Source of the DNA: Candidatus Hodarchaeota archaeon | GTDB taxonomy: Archaea; Asgardarchaeota; Heimdallarchaeia; Hodarchaeales; YT1-057 | DNA: 6,871 nucleotides | Assembly: GCA_016839955.1 (NCBI GenBank) | Contig: JAEOTI010000715.1 | Location: 1-6,871 of the forward strand | Reading direction: 5' to 3' | In this document: piece after piece, positions 6,572-6,871 of the stretch | Numbering within the stretch: position 1 is the stretch's first letter | Layout: every line of letters starts with the position of its first letter | The notes under the pieces: generated by a model | What the model was told of the DNA's origin: nothing | What the model saw: the letters and a program-made list of their open reading frames with translations, nothing else | The model's database searches: none | Translations under genes and position numbers: made by a program

Positions 6572-6680
6572 TATAAAAAGTGGAAAAGAATATTAATTTG
6601 GCATATCCATAAAGCTCGATTATTTCCATTAGGAACTCAAACAAGTCTTCATTAGAGTTATCTTGAGAGTTTTCACTCAA
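6567..6680 (-). CDS. Possible 37-residue peptide or gene fragment
   Basis: From TTG 6680 to TAA 6567, with AAAGG about 8 nt upstream as a weak ribosome-binding site. The sequence begins MSENSQDNSNEDLFEF and continues into LMEIIELYGYAK, an acidic start then an amphipathic helix and an aromatic end. The composition looks protein-like rather than random, but no family is recognised. It may be the tail of a decayed gene whose earlier part lies in another frame at about 6706-6765. Confidence 0.25.
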   Translation of the reverse strand: MSENSQDNSNEDLFEFLMEIIELYGYAKLIFFSTFYN

Positions 6681-6695
6681 AGGTTTTGCCTTTGA
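6677..6695. repeat. 7-bp hairpin
   Basis: TCAAAGG (6677-6683) and CCTTTGA (6689-6695) flank the loop TTTTG. On the minus strand it overlaps the candidate TTG start at 6680 and could hide it from ribosomes. No T-run follows directly on either strand. Confidence 0.3.
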
Positions 6696-6800
6696 TTGTT
6701 AAAAAATTAATTTTCCTCCTTTCTATTAAAATCAAATTTACTTCTTACTCGAGTTGCGCTTTGAATCACCTCCTATAAAAAAATGTCTTTTCACCTCTTC

Positions 6801-6825
6801 TCAAGAAGTTACCCCCACTTCTTGA
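6801..6825. terminator. 9-bp hairpin over the end of the right-edge gene
   Basis: TCAAGAAGT (6801-6809) and ACTTCTTGA (6817-6825) are perfectly complementary across a 7-nt loop (GGGGGTA on the minus strand). It overlaps the last codons and stop of the minus-strand gene. A run of seven T follows on the minus strand, but only after about 15 nt, so it is not a classic intrinsic terminator. It may act in attenuation or mRNA end protection. Confidence 0.45.
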
Positions 6826-6871
6826 TAGATTTGTTCACGATGGAATTCTTCCGCCCAAGAGGGACATTTCA
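6801..6871 (-). CDS. C-terminal end of an unidentified protein (partial)
   Basis: A minus-strand frame enters from the right edge and ends at TGA 6801-6803 after 22 visible codons, KCPSWAEEFHREQIYQEVGV then TS. The codons look protein-like, with Trp and an acidic amphipathic stretch, but too little is visible to name a family and the start lies outside the window. The stop codon sits inside a 9-bp hairpin. Confidence 0.4.
   Translation of the reverse strand, partial: KCPSWAEEFHREQIYQEVGVTS

Larger units (their letters stand above)
6505..6800. other. Gene-poor stretch with ribosome-binding-like sites and small hairpins
   Basis: About 300 nt with no convincing complete gene. On the minus strand three strong purine sites occur in less than 100 nt: GAAGAGGTG (6799-6791), TATAGGAGGTGATT (near 6777-6763) and GAAAGGAGG (near 6724-6716). 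They are followed only by very short frames, such as one with SATRVRSKFDFNRKEEN ending near 6706-6708. These look like remnants of decayed small genes. Two 7-bp hairpins are listed separately. Confidence 0.4.

Overview
The window is AT-rich (about 30% GC by eye in the genes, about 43% in the first 240 bases). It uses TTG and GTG starts freely alongside purine-rich Shine-Dalgarno sites. The overall look, plus the degenerate higher-GC coding debris at the left edge, suggests a spirochaete of the genus Leptospira. That is recollection of sequence style, not a search result, and is held with moderate confidence. The content is accessory: no housekeeping gene or RNA gene is visible.

Left part. Positions 1-250 hold decayed coding sequence on the minus strand. 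An unassigned polytopic membrane protein follows (360-1340, +). Between it and the next, convergent gene lies a long imperfect inverted repeat (1375-1501).

Central part. A minus-strand pair encodes a small three-helix membrane protein (2401-1964) and, 50 nt downstream, a TIR-like protein (1913-1503) broken only by one in-frame TGA. A 320-nt divergent control region separates this pair from a plus-strand series: a second, intact TIR-like protein of the ThsB/MTH538 type (2721-3113), a ComEC-type metallo-beta-lactamase hydrolase split over two overlapping frames (3220-4041 and 4038-4514), and a 617-residue HD-domain phosphohydrolase of the dGTPase/SAMHD1/YwfO type (4651-6504).

Right part. From 6505 to the end there is no complete convincing gene. 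This stretch holds small hairpins, several strong minus-strand ribosome-binding-like sites, short degenerate reading frames, and the last 22 codons of a minus-strand gene entering from the right.

Interpretation (inference). TIR enzymes making NAD-derived signals, a small membrane partner, an MBL hydrolase and a nucleotide phosphohydrolase in about 5 kb form a plausible anti-phage or conflict island, with the TIR plus membrane pair resembling a Thoeris-like sensor and membrane effector. Damage to one TIR gene and the split MBL gene suggest the island is decaying or under selection to be switched off, unless recoding restores the two proteins.
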